A stretch of DNA of 64,000 bases from Desulfolutivibrio sulfodismutans DSM 3696 (GTDB taxonomy: Bacteria; Desulfobacterota; Desulfovibrionia; Desulfovibrionales; Desulfovibrionaceae): assembly GCF_013376455.1 (NCBI RefSeq), contig NZ_CP045504.1, positions 3,989,001-4,053,000 of the forward strand, given 5' to 3'. Under the pieces are notes generated by a model that had not been told where the DNA came from, made no database searches, and worked only from the letters and a program-made list of their open reading frames with translations. This document shows positions 1 through 9,074 of the stretch, piece after piece; position 1 is the first letter of the stretch, and the number at the start of each line of letters is the position of its first letter. Position numbers and translations under genes: made by a program.

Positions 1-651
1 CTGACCCAAAAACCGGTCAAGGGCATGCTGACCGGGCCGGTGACCATCCTCAACTGGAGCTTCGTGCGCGAGGACATCCCCCGGGCCGAGGTCTGCCGCC
101 AGATCGCCCTGGCCGTGCGCGACGAGGTGGCGGACCTGGAGCGGGCCGGGACGCCGATCATCCAGATCGACGAGGCGGCCTTCCGGGAGGGGCTGCCGCT
201 TGGCCGGGCGGACCAGGAGGCCTACCTGACCTGGGCCGTGGAGTGCTTCCGGCTGACGGCCTCGGGGGTGTCCGACGCCACGCAGATCCACACCCACATG
301 TGCTACAGCGAGTTCGGGACCATCATCCGCTGGATCGCGGCCATGGATGCGGACGTCATCAGCATCGAATGCAGCCGCAGCAAGATGGAGCTTTTGTCGG
401 CGTTCGGGGAGTTTGAATATCCCAACGACATCGGGCCGGGCATCTACGACATCCACAGCCCCCGGGTGCCCGGGGTGGAAGAGATGGCGGGGCTTTTGCG
501 CAAGGCCATGGCCGTGATCCCGGCTGAGCGGTTGTGGGTCAATCCGGACTGCGGCTTAAAAACCCGGGACTGGCCCGAGACCATGGCCTCGCTGGCCAAT
601 GTGGTGGCGGCGGCGAAGATGCTTCGGGCGGAAATCGAGGCTGAAAAATAG
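1..651 (+). CDS. metE: Methionine synthase, cobalamin-independent (C-terminal part, 5' truncated by window edge)
   Basis: Carboxy-terminal catalytic domain of 5-methyltetrahydropteroyltriglutamate-homocysteine methyltransferase, the B12-independent last step of methionine synthesis. The frame is open from base 1, so the true start lies outside the window. Seen in the sequence: the zinc/homocysteine site as HMCYSEF (His and Cys ligands), SIECSRS (Glu ligand) and NPDCGLKTR (last Cys ligand), in the order expected for this family. About 216 residues are visible, consistent with the C-terminal third of a full MetE or with a shorter archaeal-type core enzyme; the missing N-terminus prevents deciding. 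A strong hairpin with a T run follows, so this is the last gene of its transcript. Confidence 0.93.
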   Translation: MTQKPVKGMLTGPVTILNWSFVREDIPRAEVCRQIALAVRDEVADLERAGTPIIQIDEAAFREGLPLGRADQEAYLTWAVECFRLTASGVSDATQIHTHMCYSEFGTIIRWIAAMDADVISIECSRSKMELLSAFGEFEYPNDIGPGIYDIHSPRVPGVEEMAGLLRKAMAVIPAERLWVNPDCGLKTRDWPETMASLANVVAAAKMLRAEIEAEK

Positions 652-688
652 CGCATGGCCTGACGCAGCGTCAGGAACGGAAAAGAAG

Positions 689-717
689 AAAGGCGGTCCA
701 AGGGGGCCGCCTTTTTT
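689..717 (+). terminator. Rho-independent terminator after metE
   Basis: Arms AAAGGCGG and CCGCCTTT around a 10-nt loop, followed by a T run (712-717), 38 bp after the metE stop. It lies between metE and the opposite-strand CBS gene and may serve both, but the T run favours the plus strand. Confidence 0.8.
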
Positions 718-736
718 GTCGTCGTGTGCGGCGAGG

Positions 737-1198
737 TTACAAATTCTGCACCAAAAATCCCAGTATCATGCGCCGCGACACCTCCCCCATCAGGATGCCC
801 TGGTCGTCCAGAACCGGCACGGCATTGGCCCGCTGCTCCATGATCAGCCCATGCGCCGTGACGAACAGGTCGTCGGCCCGGGCCGTGGGAAACTGCGTAT
901 CCATGATGCTGCCCACCTCCGTGTCGGCAATGGCCGCCATATTGCGCCGAAGCGCCCGCAAAAGCGCATCGCGCCCCTGAATCCGCCCTGCCAGGCTGTC
1001 CTCGGCGACCGGCCCGGGCACCAGCATGAACAGGAAATCGAAAATGGTCACCACGCCCAGGAGCCCGCCGCGTTCATCCACCACGTAGGTGTTGCGGGAG
1101 GTGTCGGTCAGGCCGTTGTACCAGATGAGCACATGCCCGATATGGGCCTCGGGGCGCACCTTGATGAGATTTTTACGCATCAGGTCGGAAATTTTCAT
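737..1198 (-). CDS. CBS-domain pair protein
   Basis: A stand-alone protein of 153 residues made of two CBS repeats (about 7-62 and 92-150), a fold that usually binds adenine nucleotides and regulates a partner. The first repeat opens with [18 protein letters not shown] and contains the [11 protein letters not shown] core; the second has [12 protein letters not shown] and [14 protein letters not shown]. Between them is a basic helix ([17 protein letters not shown]). No catalytic domain is attached, so the target is unknown. The gene stands alone, convergent with metE. Confidence 0.85.
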   Translation of the reverse strand: MKISDLMRKNLIKVRPEAHIGHVLIWYNGLTDTSRNTYVVDERGGLLGVVTIFDFLFMLVPGPVAEDSLAGRIQGRDALLRALRRNMAAIADTEVGSIMDTQFPTARADDLFVTAHGLIMEQRANAVPVLDDQGILMGEVSRRMILGFLVQNL

Positions 1199-1457
1199 GA
1201 CGGGTTGCCGGGTGGTTGACGGTTACGAGGCCTGTTTCCCCGCCGGGTCGGTCCCGACGGGTGCAGTCTGGAAAACTGCCTCTTTTAACGGCATGATAGC
1301 GGCATTCGCCGGATTTTTGAAGGCGTTTGGCGGTGTATTTGTTATTTTTCTCACGAAGTAGGCCCCGGGGGCTCCAAAAAAGAGCAGGATCGTTCAAGAC
1401 CGGCCGCCGCGTTTTTGGGCAGGATACCCGAAACGCAAACGCGAGGAGGAAGCGGCC

Positions 1458-1844
1458 ATGAACGAGAACGGGAGTGGTTTCGAGGAAGGGTGCTGCGTGT
1501 TCCCGGGTAGGACGATCCGCCTTGCCGATATCCCGGAAAAACCCCATCCGGCCTTTGCCGGGGTGTTTTTACGCTGCCTGGTCCCGGGGCGGGAGACCGG
1601 GGGCACGCTCAGCCTTCATCTGGTCCGGGTGGCGCCGGGATGCCGCCTTGACGCCCATGTCCATGAGGGGCAATGGGAGGTGCATCGGGTGGCGGCCGGA
1701 AGCGGCGTGGCCGTCATCGACGGCAAACAGGCGGCGTATCGGCCCGGGGTGGCGGCGGTCATCCCCAAAGGGGCCCGGCATGAGGTTCGGGCCGGGGACC
1801 AGGGCCTTTTGCTGTATGCGGAGTTCGCCCCGGCCCTGGTGTAG
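1458..1844 (+). CDS. Small cupin-domain protein
   Basis: Single-domain cupin of 128 residues. The first cupin motif is visible as DAHVHEGQWEVHRV (two His plus a Glu, the usual metal ligands), and the second as PGVAAVIPKGARHEVRAG with the fourth His ligand. Such small cupins act as dioxygenases, isomerases or ligand sensors; nothing here fixes the substrate. The start is supported by a strong GAGGAGG ribosome site 7 bases upstream. A gene for an AraC-type regulator follows after 163 bp, and the cupin may be its target or co-sensor. Confidence 0.8.
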   Translation: MNENGSGFEEGCCVFPGRTIRLADIPEKPHPAFAGVFLRCLVPGRETGGTLSLHLVRVAPGCRLDAHVHEGQWEVHRVAAGSGVAVIDGKQAAYRPGVAAVIPKGARHEVRAGDQGLLLYAEFAPALV

Positions 1845-2007
1845 CGGGCCGGAATGCCTGCGGCGTCCCTGCGATCACCCGGGGCGTCCGGTTCGGGCGC
1901 GACCGGGCCGGGACCAGCCCGGATCTTTTTGGGGGGCAAAGGGCGCCCGCCCGCCTGCCGCCGCAGGCATGGTCCCGGCGCTATGGTGCGCTTTCGAGGT
2001 GCGGAAC

Positions 2008-2841
2008 ATGGACGACGGTGCGATGGTGCGTTTCGGGCGCGAGCCCTATGACGGCGACGTGCGCACGGTGGCGGCCGTGGGCGTGCCCCCGGATTTTTCC
2101 CGGCACGCCCACGCCAGTTGGATCATCGGGCTTGCGGAACGCGGGCGTCGGCGCATGTCGCTTCCCGGCGGGGAGTTCGACGTGCCCCAGGGCGGCCTCT
2201 ACCTCATCCCCCCGGACACCCCCCACGCCTGCGTCCCCCTTGGCCCGCCGCCCCACGCCCACCGGGCCGTGTGCCTGTCTGGGCGGACCTTTCGGGACAT
2301 GGCCGGGACAGCGGCCCGGGACGCAGCCGACGACGCGCCCGGCGACGCGGCCGCGTGGCTCCGTTGCTTCTTCGAACTGGTGGATGCGGATGCCCCGGCC
2401 CAGGCCCGGCGCACGGCCCTGGCTAAGGCCCTTGGCGCGCTGCCCGGACTGCCTGAGGCGACAGTGTGGCCCGGGGGCGATCCGGCTGGGGGCGGCGTCC
2501 GGGCCGAGGTGGAGCGGGCCGCCAGCTACCTGGCCGGGCAGGCCCGGCGCAATCCCAGCCTGGACGAGACGGCCCGGCATGCGGGTCTAAGCCCCTTTCA
2601 TCTGCATAGGCTGTTCGCCGCCCGGTTCGGCCTGGCCCCTCATGCCTTCGTCATGCGCCAAAGGCTGCGTCTGGCCCTGGCCGCCCTGGAGGCGGGCCAC
2701 AGCGTGGCCCAGGCCGCCGTCTTGGCCGGATTCGCCGACCAGAGCCATTTCACCCGCCAGTTCCGGCGCGCCGTGGGGGTCACGCCGGGGCGCTTTGTCC
2801 GGACGCAGCCGAAGGCGGCAGGGCGATCTGACGGGGCGTGA
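2008..2841 (+). CDS. AraC-family transcriptional regulator with cupin sensor domain
   Basis: A 277-residue activator-type regulator. The N-terminal half is an AraC_binding cupin ([20 protein letters not shown] is its signature loop). The C-terminal ~100 residues are the double helix-turn-helix: the first helix pair around [19 protein letters not shown], then [17 protein letters not shown], and the second around [20 protein letters not shown] with the classical F.DQSHFTR..R motif. The frame is open far upstream, but the ATG at 2008 begins the recognizable domain; 1969 is an alternative. The stop lies 62 bp inside the 3' end of the convergent copper ATPase gene. Confidence 0.88.
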   Translation: MDDGAMVRFGREPYDGDVRTVAAVGVPPDFSRHAHASWIIGLAERGRRRMSLPGGEFDVPQGGLYLIPPDTPHACVPLGPPPHAHRAVCLSGRTFRDMAGTAARDAADDAPGDAAAWLRCFFELVDADAPAQARRTALAKALGALPGLPEATVWPGGDPAGGGVRAEVERAASYLAGQARRNPSLDETARHAGLSPFHLHRLFAARFGLAPHAFVMRQRLRLALAALEAGHSVAQAAVLAGFADQSHFTRQFRRAVGVTPGRFVRTQPKAAGRSDGA

Positions 2842-5326
2842 AAAACCGCAGCCGCAGGGCGTTGGTCACCACGGTGAACGAGCTTAAGGCCATGGCCGTG
2901 CCGGCCAGCATGGGGTTTAAGGTCGGGCCGCCGAAGAGGTGCAACACGCCCGCGGCCACGGGGATGCCGATGGTGTTGAAGGCAAAGGCCCAGAAGAGGT
3001 TCTGCCTGATGTTGCCCATGACCGCCCGGCTCAGGTCCAGGGCGGCCAGGACGCCGCGCAGGTCGTTGCGCATGAGCACCACGTCGCAGGATTCGATGGC
3101 CACGTCGATGCCCGAGCCCATGGCCACGCCCAGGTCCGCCCGGGCCAGGGCCGGGGCGTCGTTGATGCCGTCGCCCACCATGCCCGCCCGGAATCCTTCG
3201 GCCTGAACCCGCTCGATCTCCTGGGCCTTGCGGTCGGGCAAAACCCCGGCCACCACCCGGGTTATCCCGGCTGCGGCGGCCACGGCCTTTGCCGTGGCCA
3301 GGGCGTCGCCCGTGAGCATGACCACGGTGATGCCGCGCCTGGCAAGCTCGGCCACGACCGCCGCCGATTCGGGCCGAAGCTGGTCGGCGATGGCCAAGAT
3401 GGCGGCAAATTTTCCGTCCACGGCCAGATGCACCGGGGTCTTGCCCGTATCGGCCAGATCAGCGGCCGTCTCGTCCGCCGCGTCCATGCCGGACACGCCG
3501 TTTTCCGTCAGAAACTCCCGGTTTCCCACCAAAATCTTTTTTTCGCCAATCAGGGCCACCACGCCCTTGCCCGGCACGGCCTCGAAGGCGGCGGGCTTGT
3601 GCAGGGACAGGCCGCGCCGGGCGGCCTCGCGCACCACGGCCTGGGCCAGGGGATGCTCGGACAGGCTTTCAGCCGCCGCCGCCAGGGCCAGGGCCGCGTT
3701 TTCGTCCGGGCCGCTTGTGCCCGGGGCGAGGCGCACCGCGTCCAGGGACGGGCGGCCGTGGGTCAGGGTGCCGGTCTTGTCGAAGACCATGGCCGTCAGT
3801 CCCCCCGCCCCCTGGAGGGCCGCGCCGCTTTTGACCAGGATGCCGAGCCGCGCCCCCCGGCCCGTGCCGACCATGATCGAGGTGGGGGTGGCCAGCCCCA
3901 TGGCGCAGGGGCAGGCGATGACCAACACGGCGGTGAAGATGCGCAGCGCAAAGGTGTAGGTCGCCCCGCCCAAAAAGTACCAGGAAAGGGCCGCGACCAC
4001 GGCGCAGGCCATGACCGTGGGCACGAAATAAAAGCTCACCCGGTCGGCCAGGTCGGCGATGGGGGCCTTGGACCCCTGCGCCTCGCGCACCAGGGCCACG
4101 ATGCGCGACAGCGTGGTGTCCGCGCCCACCCGCACGGCCCGCACGGTGAGCGCCCCCGTGGTGTTGAGCGTGCCGCCGGTGACCGTATCCCCGGGCCGTT
4201 TGGTGACCGGCAGGGGTTCGCCCGTGAGCATGGACTCGTCCACCCCGGACTGGCCCTCGACCACCTCGGCGTCCGTGGGCACCCGGTCGCCGGGGCGCAC
4301 CAAAAGGACGTCCCCGGCCACCACCTCTTCCAGGGGGATGGGCAGGTGCTGGCCGTCCTTGACCAGGGTGGCCATGTCCGGGGCCAGCCGCATGAGCGCG
4401 GCGATGGCGTCGGAGGTCTTGTACTTGGCCCCGGCCTCCAGGTATTTGCCGAGCGAAATCATGGCGATCAAAACGCCTGCGGACTCGAAATAGAGGTCCA
4501 TGGCCCGGGCCGCCGGGTCCACGCCCGCGAGAATCTCGATAAGGTTCCACAGGCTGTGCAAAAAGGCCGCGCCCGTGCCCACGGCCACCAGGGAGTCCAT
4601 GTTCGGCGCGCCGCGAAAAAGGCTTGGGATGCCGACGGTGTAGAAACGGCGTCCGGTCCACATGATGGGGACCACCAGGACAAACTGGGCCAGGGCGAAC
4701 CCGGCCGGGGAGTAGTGCGGGTCGAGAAACGGCGGCAGGGGCAGCCCCAGCATGTGGCCCATGGACACGTAGAGCAGAAGCCCGGCCAGGACCATGGCCG
4801 GGACAAGCTCCCGGCGCAGGGCGTGCAGATTGTTTTCGGCCTCGGTGCGCCGGGTCTTGAAAAAGTCCGTGGTGGTCAGGGATTCGGAGGAAAATCCCAG
4901 GTCGCGGATGGTGCGGCGGATGTCTCTGGGGGTGACGGCGGCGGGGTCGAAGACGAATTTTCCGGTCTCGGCGGCCAGGTTCACCGTCGCCTGGGAGACG
5001 CCGGGCATGGCCCCCACCACCCGCTCAATGCGCGACGAGCAGGCCGCGCAGTGCATGCCGGTGACGGCCAGTTCCAGGCTGGCCTGGTCGGGGGGTGGGG
5101 TGGCCGTGAATCCCAGGTCGGCCACGCGGCTGACCACGGAACCCAGGTCCACCTTATCCGGATCAAAGGCCAGGTGCATGGACTCGTCGGCCAGGTTGAC
5201 CGAGACCTGGGCCACGCCCTCCATGCCGGAGACGATTTTTTCGATGCGTGCGGCGCAGGCCGCGCAATGCATGCCCGAAACGGGCATGGAAACATGTTTG
5301 CCGTCAGGGGGTGCTGCTTTTTTCAT
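2780..5326 (-). CDS. copA: Copper-translocating P1B-type ATPase with two HMA domains
   Basis: Integral inner-membrane Cu(+) exporter of 848 residues. In order: two heavy-metal-associated domains, each with GMHCAAC (first pair Cys21/Cys24, second near residue 93), eight expected membrane segments, the actuator TGE loop ([10 protein letters not shown]), the membrane metal site Cys472-Pro-Cys474, the phosphorylated Asp516 in DKTGTLT, and the hinge [16 protein letters not shown]. The CPC motif and the two CxxC domains fit the CopA subgroup. The start was placed at the Met just before the first HMA domain, although the frame extends 44 codons further upstream. Transcribed divergently from the ABC ATPase gene; its 3' end overlaps the AraC gene. 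Confidence 0.94.
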   Translation of the reverse strand: MKKAAPPDGKHVSMPVSGMHCAACAARIEKIVSGMEGVAQVSVNLADESMHLAFDPDKVDLGSVVSRVADLGFTATPPPDQASLELAVTGMHCAACSSRIERVVGAMPGVSQATVNLAAETGKFVFDPAAVTPRDIRRTIRDLGFSSESLTTTDFFKTRRTEAENNLHALRRELVPAMVLAGLLLYVSMGHMLGLPLPPFLDPHYSPAGFALAQFVLVVPIMWTGRRFYTVGIPSLFRGAPNMDSLVAVGTGAAFLHSLWNLIEILAGVDPAARAMDLYFESAGVLIAMISLGKYLEAGAKYKTSDAIAALMRLAPDMATLVKDGQHLPIPLEEVVAGDVLLVRPGDRVPTDAEVVEGQSGVDESMLTGEPLPVTKRPGDTVTGGTLNTTGALTVRAVRVGADTTLSRIVALVREAQGSKAPIADLADRVSFYFVPTVMACAVVAALSWYFLGGATYTFALRIFTAVLVIACPCAMGLATPTSIMVGTGRGARLGILVKSGAALQGAGGLTAMVFDKTGTLTHGRPSLDAVRLAPGTSGPDENAALALAAAAESLSEHPLAQAVVREAARRGLSLHKPAAFEAVPGKGVVALIGEKKILVGNREFLTENGVSGMDAADETAADLADTGKTPVHLAVDGKFAAILAIADQLRPESAAVVAELARRGITVVMLTGDALATAKAVAAAAGITRVVAGVLPDRKAQEIERVQAEGFRAGMVGDGINDAPALARADLGVAMGSGIDVAIESCDVVLMRNDLRGVLAALDLSRAVMGNIRQNLFWAFAFNTIGIPVAAGVLHLFGGPTLNPMLAGTAMALSSFTVVTNALRLRFFTPRQIALPPSAASGQSAPA

Positions 5327-5577
5327 GTGACATATGTACGCCTTGAAACGAAAAGGGCAAGACCCCGCCCCCCCCGCCCCCCCGGCCAAAGGCGGGGCGC
5401 TCCGGGGGGGGCGTCGAAACCCGGCTCGCCTGCGGGCCGCCGGGCCTTTTCTTGCCAAGGGGGAAAAAAATGTTCACAGTGCCCGATGCGCCCCATGGTC
5501 CGCCAAGGGGCCGCGCCCCCGGGATTTTTTATGGCCCGGGAGGTTCCCCATTACCCCGCCGGGACGAAACGCACGAC
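5327..5577. other. Divergent intergenic spacer copA / ABC ATPase
   Basis: Promoters for both neighbours should lie here. It contains a C-run/G-run segment (5363-5420) that can pair with itself and a purine tract near 5458-5470. I see no convincing -10/-35 pair or copper-regulator palindrome. Confidence 0.5.
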
Positions 5578-6345
5578 ATGAACCACGCACTTATCGAGAT
5601 CAAAAATCTTCGCAAATCCTTTCAAGGCCAGGAAGTCCTGCGCGGCGTCGATCTGGCCGTGCCCGAGGGCGGCATCACGCTGATCATCGGCAAAAGCGGC
5701 GAGGGCAAGAGCGTGCTGCTCAAGCATATCGTGGGCCTATTGCGGCCCGATTCCGGGGAGATCCTGTTCCAGGGCCGGTCCCTGACGGGGATGCGCCGTG
5801 CCGAACGGGGGGCCCTGGCCCGCAGCATGAGCTTCATGTTCCAGAACATGGCCCTTTTCGATTCCCTGACGGTGTTCGAAAATATCGCCCTGCCGCTTCG
5901 CGAAAAGACCAGGCAGGGGGAAAAGGAAATCACCGCCCGGGTCATGGACAAGATCGAACGCCTGGAGCTTGGGGTCGTGGCCGGGAAATATCCCTCGCAA
6001 ATCTCAGGCGGCATGCAGAAGCGCGTGGCCCTGGCCCGGGCCCTGGTCACCGAACCCCGGGTCATCCTCTTCGACGAGCCGACCACCGGGCTTGATCCCA
6101 TCCGCAAAAACGGCGTGCTGTCCCTTATCTCCCAATCCCGCCAGACCTTCGGGTTCACGGCGCTCATGGTCAGCCACGACATCCCCGACGTTTTCCGCAT
6201 TGCGGCCAAGGTGGCCCTGCTGGACGGCGGCCGCATCGTCTTCGAGGGAACCCCCGAGGAGATCCTGGCCACGGACATGCCGGTGGTGACCCGGTTTCTG
6301 GCCGGGCAGGAAGAGACGGAAACCGATCTGGAGGGAGCGGCATGA
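5578..6345 (+). CDS. ABC transporter ATP-binding protein, MlaF-like
   Basis: A 255-residue nucleotide-binding subunit most like MlaF/Ttg2A, the ATPase of MCE-type phospholipid transport. Visible motifs: Walker A IIGKSGEGKSVLL, Q-loop MFQNMALFD, signature SGGMQKRVALARA, Walker B VILFDEPTTGLDP and switch His in MVSHDIPDVF. The SGGM signature and the DIPDVFRIAAKVALLDGG stretch are typical of MlaF. The usual partners (MlaE permease, MlaD) are absent; the next gene, overlapping by 4 bp (ATGA), encodes an acetolactate-decarboxylase-like lipoprotein. It is therefore an orphan ATPase whose permease must be elsewhere, or it serves a different transporter. Confidence 0.87.
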   Translation: MNHALIEIKNLRKSFQGQEVLRGVDLAVPEGGITLIIGKSGEGKSVLLKHIVGLLRPDSGEILFQGRSLTGMRRAERGALARSMSFMFQNMALFDSLTVFENIALPLREKTRQGEKEITARVMDKIERLELGVVAGKYPSQISGGMQKRVALARALVTEPRVILFDEPTTGLDPIRKNGVLSLISQSRQTFGFTALMVSHDIPDVFRIAAKVALLDGGRIVFEGTPEEILATDMPVVTRFLAGQEETETDLEGAA

Positions 6346-7151
6346 ACTTTCGCGCCTTGAAGCCCCTGCGCGTTCTGGCCCTTTTCCTGTGCCTGGCGGC
6401 CCTGGCCTCGGGCTGTGCGGGGAAGTCCGGCAAAAACGTCCTTTTCCAGGCCGCCACCATCGACTCCCTGTCCGCCGGGGGCCTGGACGGCGGGGTGAGC
6501 ATCGGCGAACTCTCCCGGCGCGGCGACACGGGCCTGGGCACCGTGGACGGCCTGGACGGCGAGATGGTGGTGGCGCGCGGCGTGTTCTACCGCGTGGCCC
6601 ATGACGGCGCGGTAAACGTCATCGACAAGGGCGTCCGGTCGCCCTTCGCCATGGTGGTCTTTTTCTCCGCCGACCGTACCGTGGCCATCCCCGGCGGCGC
6701 GTCCCTGGCCGATGCCACGGACGCCCTGGAGGCCGCGCTGCCCACGAAGAATCTGTATTACGCCGTGCGCCTGACCGGAACCTTCAGCCAACTCAAGGTC
6801 CGCAGCGTGCCGGGCCAGAGCCGCCCCTATCCGCCTCTGGCCAAGGCCCTGGCCGAGCAGAGCGTGTTCGAGCTGGAAAACGTGGCCGGGACCATGGTGG
6901 GCTTTCGCTGCCCGAAAAACGTGGGTGGCCTGAACGTGCCCGGCTGGCACCTGCATTTCATCTCCGACCCCGACGCTGCGGGCAAACGTGTGGGCGGCCA
7001 TGTGCTGGCGGGCCGGGTCGGCGCGGTCACGGCGGAGGTGGCGGACCTGCGGCAGGTGGAGATGGTGTTTCCGAAGCTGGGCGATTTCGACGCCACCCCC
7101 CCGGCCGGGGAGGCGCAGCCGATCAAGGGTGAGGCCGTGGGGCACGACTAG
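6342..7151 (+). CDS. budA: Alpha-acetolactate decarboxylase-like lipoprotein
   Basis: A 269-residue protein with a lipoprotein signal peptide (hydrophobic stretch 10-23, lipobox LASGC, Cys25) followed by the complete acetolactate decarboxylase fold. This enzyme converts 2-acetolactate to (R)-acetoin. Family landmarks: GDTGLGTVDGLDGEMVV, TGTFSQLKVRSVPGQ with the catalytic Arg region, and the zinc site GWHLHFISDPD...GGH (three His). The gene is translationally coupled to an ABC ATPase. Most Gram-negative BudA proteins are cytosolic, so the lipidation signal is unusual: it implies a periplasmic or outer-membrane location. The fold assignment is firm; in vivo activity is inferred. Confidence 0.88.
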   Translation: MNFRALKPLRVLALFLCLAALASGCAGKSGKNVLFQAATIDSLSAGGLDGGVSIGELSRRGDTGLGTVDGLDGEMVVARGVFYRVAHDGAVNVIDKGVRSPFAMVVFFSADRTVAIPGGASLADATDALEAALPTKNLYYAVRLTGTFSQLKVRSVPGQSRPYPPLAKALAEQSVFELENVAGTMVGFRCPKNVGGLNVPGWHLHFISDPDAAGKRVGGHVLAGRVGAVTAEVADLRQVEMVFPKLGDFDATPPAGEAQPIKGEAVGHD

Positions 7152-7270
7152 GCCGCGTCGGGGAAGACGCCGCTATTTTTCAGGAAAAAGCGAAGAGTTC
7201 GAGTTGCCGCCGTTCGATCCGTCTTCCAGGATTTCCAGAACGTGCGGCCGGTCGCCGGGCGGGGGACGCC

Positions 7271-7720
7271 TCAGAGGTTGCCGGTGTTGCGCTCGAACAC
7301 CCGAAGTTCGTTAACGATGAGGTTGCCCACGGTCTTGATGTCCGGGTTCTCCTGGCTCATGGCCAGATCCCCGACGCGCTTGATCTCGGAGCGGATGACC
7401 TCCAGCACGAATTGCTTGATGTCCTGGATGCGTTTTTCCACATAGTCGACATCCGACGCTTCCTTCATGTTCTCCAGGATATCGGTCAGTTGCATGACCA
7501 GATAGGCCCTTTCGGCGTAAAAGCTCGACGAGGCGGCCAAAAGCCCCAAGGTGTTTTTTTCCGCCGGGTCGTCGGCGCTTAAAAACAGGTCCGAGGCCAT
7601 GGCGGCGTATTCCGTAAAATGGTCGTGGGAGGAGCGGAAATGTCTGGCCGAGGCCTGGGCCGGAAGGGCCTGGGACAACGCCAGACAGGCCATGACGAAA
7701 AGGGCCAGCGGTTTTTTCAT
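7271..7720 (-). CDS. Secreted helical protein of unknown function
   Basis: A 149-residue protein with a clear Sec signal peptide (MKKPLALFVMACLALSQA, probable cleavage after AQA, residues 21-24). The mature part is mostly helical and charged, with no cysteine and no motif I recognize. It contains a heptad-like segment (YVEKRIQDIKQFVLEVIRSE). Likely periplasmic. Single gene, transcribed away from the deacetylase gene. Confidence 0.7.
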   Translation of the reverse strand: MKKPLALFVMACLALSQALPAQASARHFRSSHDHFTEYAAMASDLFLSADDPAEKNTLGLLAASSSFYAERAYLVMQLTDILENMKEASDVDYVEKRIQDIKQFVLEVIRSEIKRVGDLAMSQENPDIKTVGNLIVNELRVFERNTGNL

Positions 7721-8075
7721 GAATCATTTCTCCGGGTAACGGCGAAACAATCGGCAACGCGTCAGGTCGCCGAAACGACATGCCGCTTTCTACCAGCTTT
7801 TTCCTCTTCGGCAAAGGGCGCTGGCGTCCTTGGCGCCAGGCGTTTCCCTCCTTGGAACCGTCAACAAAAACCGTTACGATCAAATCGCAGGATGTTCTTC
7901 GTCCCGGCAGACTGCTGGCTGCGGTGGGCCGTTGCGGAGCGGCCGGGCGTTTTGGTGAACCCCCTGGCCGCGCGGGGGAACGCCCCGGAACGGCCATTGA
8001 CTTTTAGCGCAGTTGCCCTACATCCGCGGCATGGCGGCCGCCATGCCGCAAAACGTTGCACCGTCGGGGAGGCCT
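7721..8075. other. Divergent intergenic region
   Basis: 355 bp between two divergent genes for exported proteins. A TTGACT at 7997-8002 has only a weak -10 (TACATC, 8019-8024), so it is at best a poor promoter for the deacetylase gene. No repeats or coding remnants seen. Confidence 0.4.
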
Positions 8076-9074
8076 ATGCACCGGTTCCTTTTCGTCTGCT
8101 GTCTTGTGGCGGCGCTGCTCACGGCCTGGGCCGGGGGCAATGCCGCCCGGGCAGGAATGCTCACCCTGACCTTTGACGACGGGCTGGCCAGCGTCTACGC
8201 CCATGCCTTTCCCATTCTGAAAAAATACGGCATCCCGGCCACCACGGGGATCATCGCCGCGCGCCTGAAAAACGCCGATGATGATTTCATGAACGTGGCC
8301 CAGGTGCGGGAACTGACACAGGGCGGCTGGGAGGTGGCCTCCCACGGCCTGACCCATAAGCGGCCCGTGGACATCCCCGAAGGATACGCCCAGGAGCCGC
8401 TGAAAAACTGTCGCAACGTCAAGGGCAGCGAAACGGTGTTCGAGGCCAAGTACGCCTATGAGGAACTGGCCGGGCTGACCGAGGACGGACGGCGCCTCAA
8501 GGAGCTCGACAACGAAAAAGACGTGAAATCCACCCCGGGCAGCTATTATTACGACGAACTGATCGGCGAGGTGGTGTTTCGGCCCCTGGACCCCGACGAT
8601 GTGGAGGACGGCACCATCCGGGCCGTGTCCTATCAGCGGGAGATGGTGGAGTCGCGCGAGGTTCTGGCGGAACTGGGATTTCCCGCGCGTACCTACATCA
8701 CCCCGCACAACTACTGGACCACCCACATGCGTGACCTCAGCCGCTCCCTGTACGACCAGGTGGTCACCGGCGGCGACGACGGCAATTTCCCCGGCCGCAC
8801 GGATCGCTGGTGGATCAAGCGCCATGTGGTGCATACGGCCGATTCGGCCCAGACCATCATCGACCTGACGAAAAAGGTGGTGGTGGATGAGGACGGCTGG
8901 CTGGTGTTGTGCCTGCACGGGGTGGGCGACGATGTGGGCTGGGAGCCCTGGTCCGCCGCCAACCTGGAGGCCTTTGCGGCCTGGATCGCGAAAAACGGGG
9001 TGGCCACGGTGACGATCGCCGAAGGAGCGCGGCGATATTTTCAGGACAAGGGCGTCGCACGGGGAAAGGGATGA
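8076..9074 (+). CDS. Polysaccharide deacetylase (NodB-type, CE4) with signal peptide
   Basis: A 332-residue exported carbohydrate esterase. After an N-terminal signal (LFVCCLVAALLTAWAGGNAARA) comes motif 1, LTLTFDDGLAS (catalytic base and metal Asp), then motif 2, SHGLTH (two metal His), spaced as in NodB/CE4 enzymes that remove N-acetyl groups from peptidoglycan or exopolysaccharide. An insertion of about 100 residues follows motif 2, and the C-terminus carries LCLHGVGDDVG. The start at 8076 has a GGGGAGG site close upstream; an earlier ATG would add 21 residues before the signal peptide. Coupled (ATGA) to the next glycosyltransferase gene, suggesting a shared glycan substrate. Confidence 0.85.
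   Translation: MHRFLFVCCLVAALLTAWAGGNAARAGMLTLTFDDGLASVYAHAFPILKKYGIPATTGIIAARLKNADDDFMNVAQVRELTQGGWEVASHGLTHKRPVDIPEGYAQEPLKNCRNVKGSETVFEAKYAYEELAGLTEDGRRLKELDNEKDVKSTPGSYYYDELIGEVVFRPLDPDDVEDGTIRAVSYQREMVESREVLAELGFPARTYITPHNYWTTHMRDLSRSLYDQVVTGGDDGNFPGRTDRWWIKRHVVHTADSAQTIIDLTKKVVVDEDGWLVLCLHGVGDDVGWEPWSAANLEAFAAWIAKNGVATVTIAEGARRYFQDKGVARGKG

Noticed and set aside
599-1219. 206-codon plus-strand frame over the CBS gene
   Set aside because: Shadow of the minus-strand CBS protein; runs through the metE terminator.
1474-2007. 178-codon N-terminal extension of the AraC protein
   Set aside because: The extension is the out-of-frame image of the cupin gene; the domain begins at the ATG at 2008.
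2939-5581. 880-codon open frame antisense to copA
   Set aside because: No recognizable domain, heavy in Gly/His/Arg/Pro, and exactly opposite a well-conserved ATPase. It reflects GC-rich codon use of the real gene.
7997-8024. Promoter upstream of the deacetylase gene
   Set aside because: The -35 is good (TTGACT), but no -10 hexamer at suitable distance matches more than three bases.
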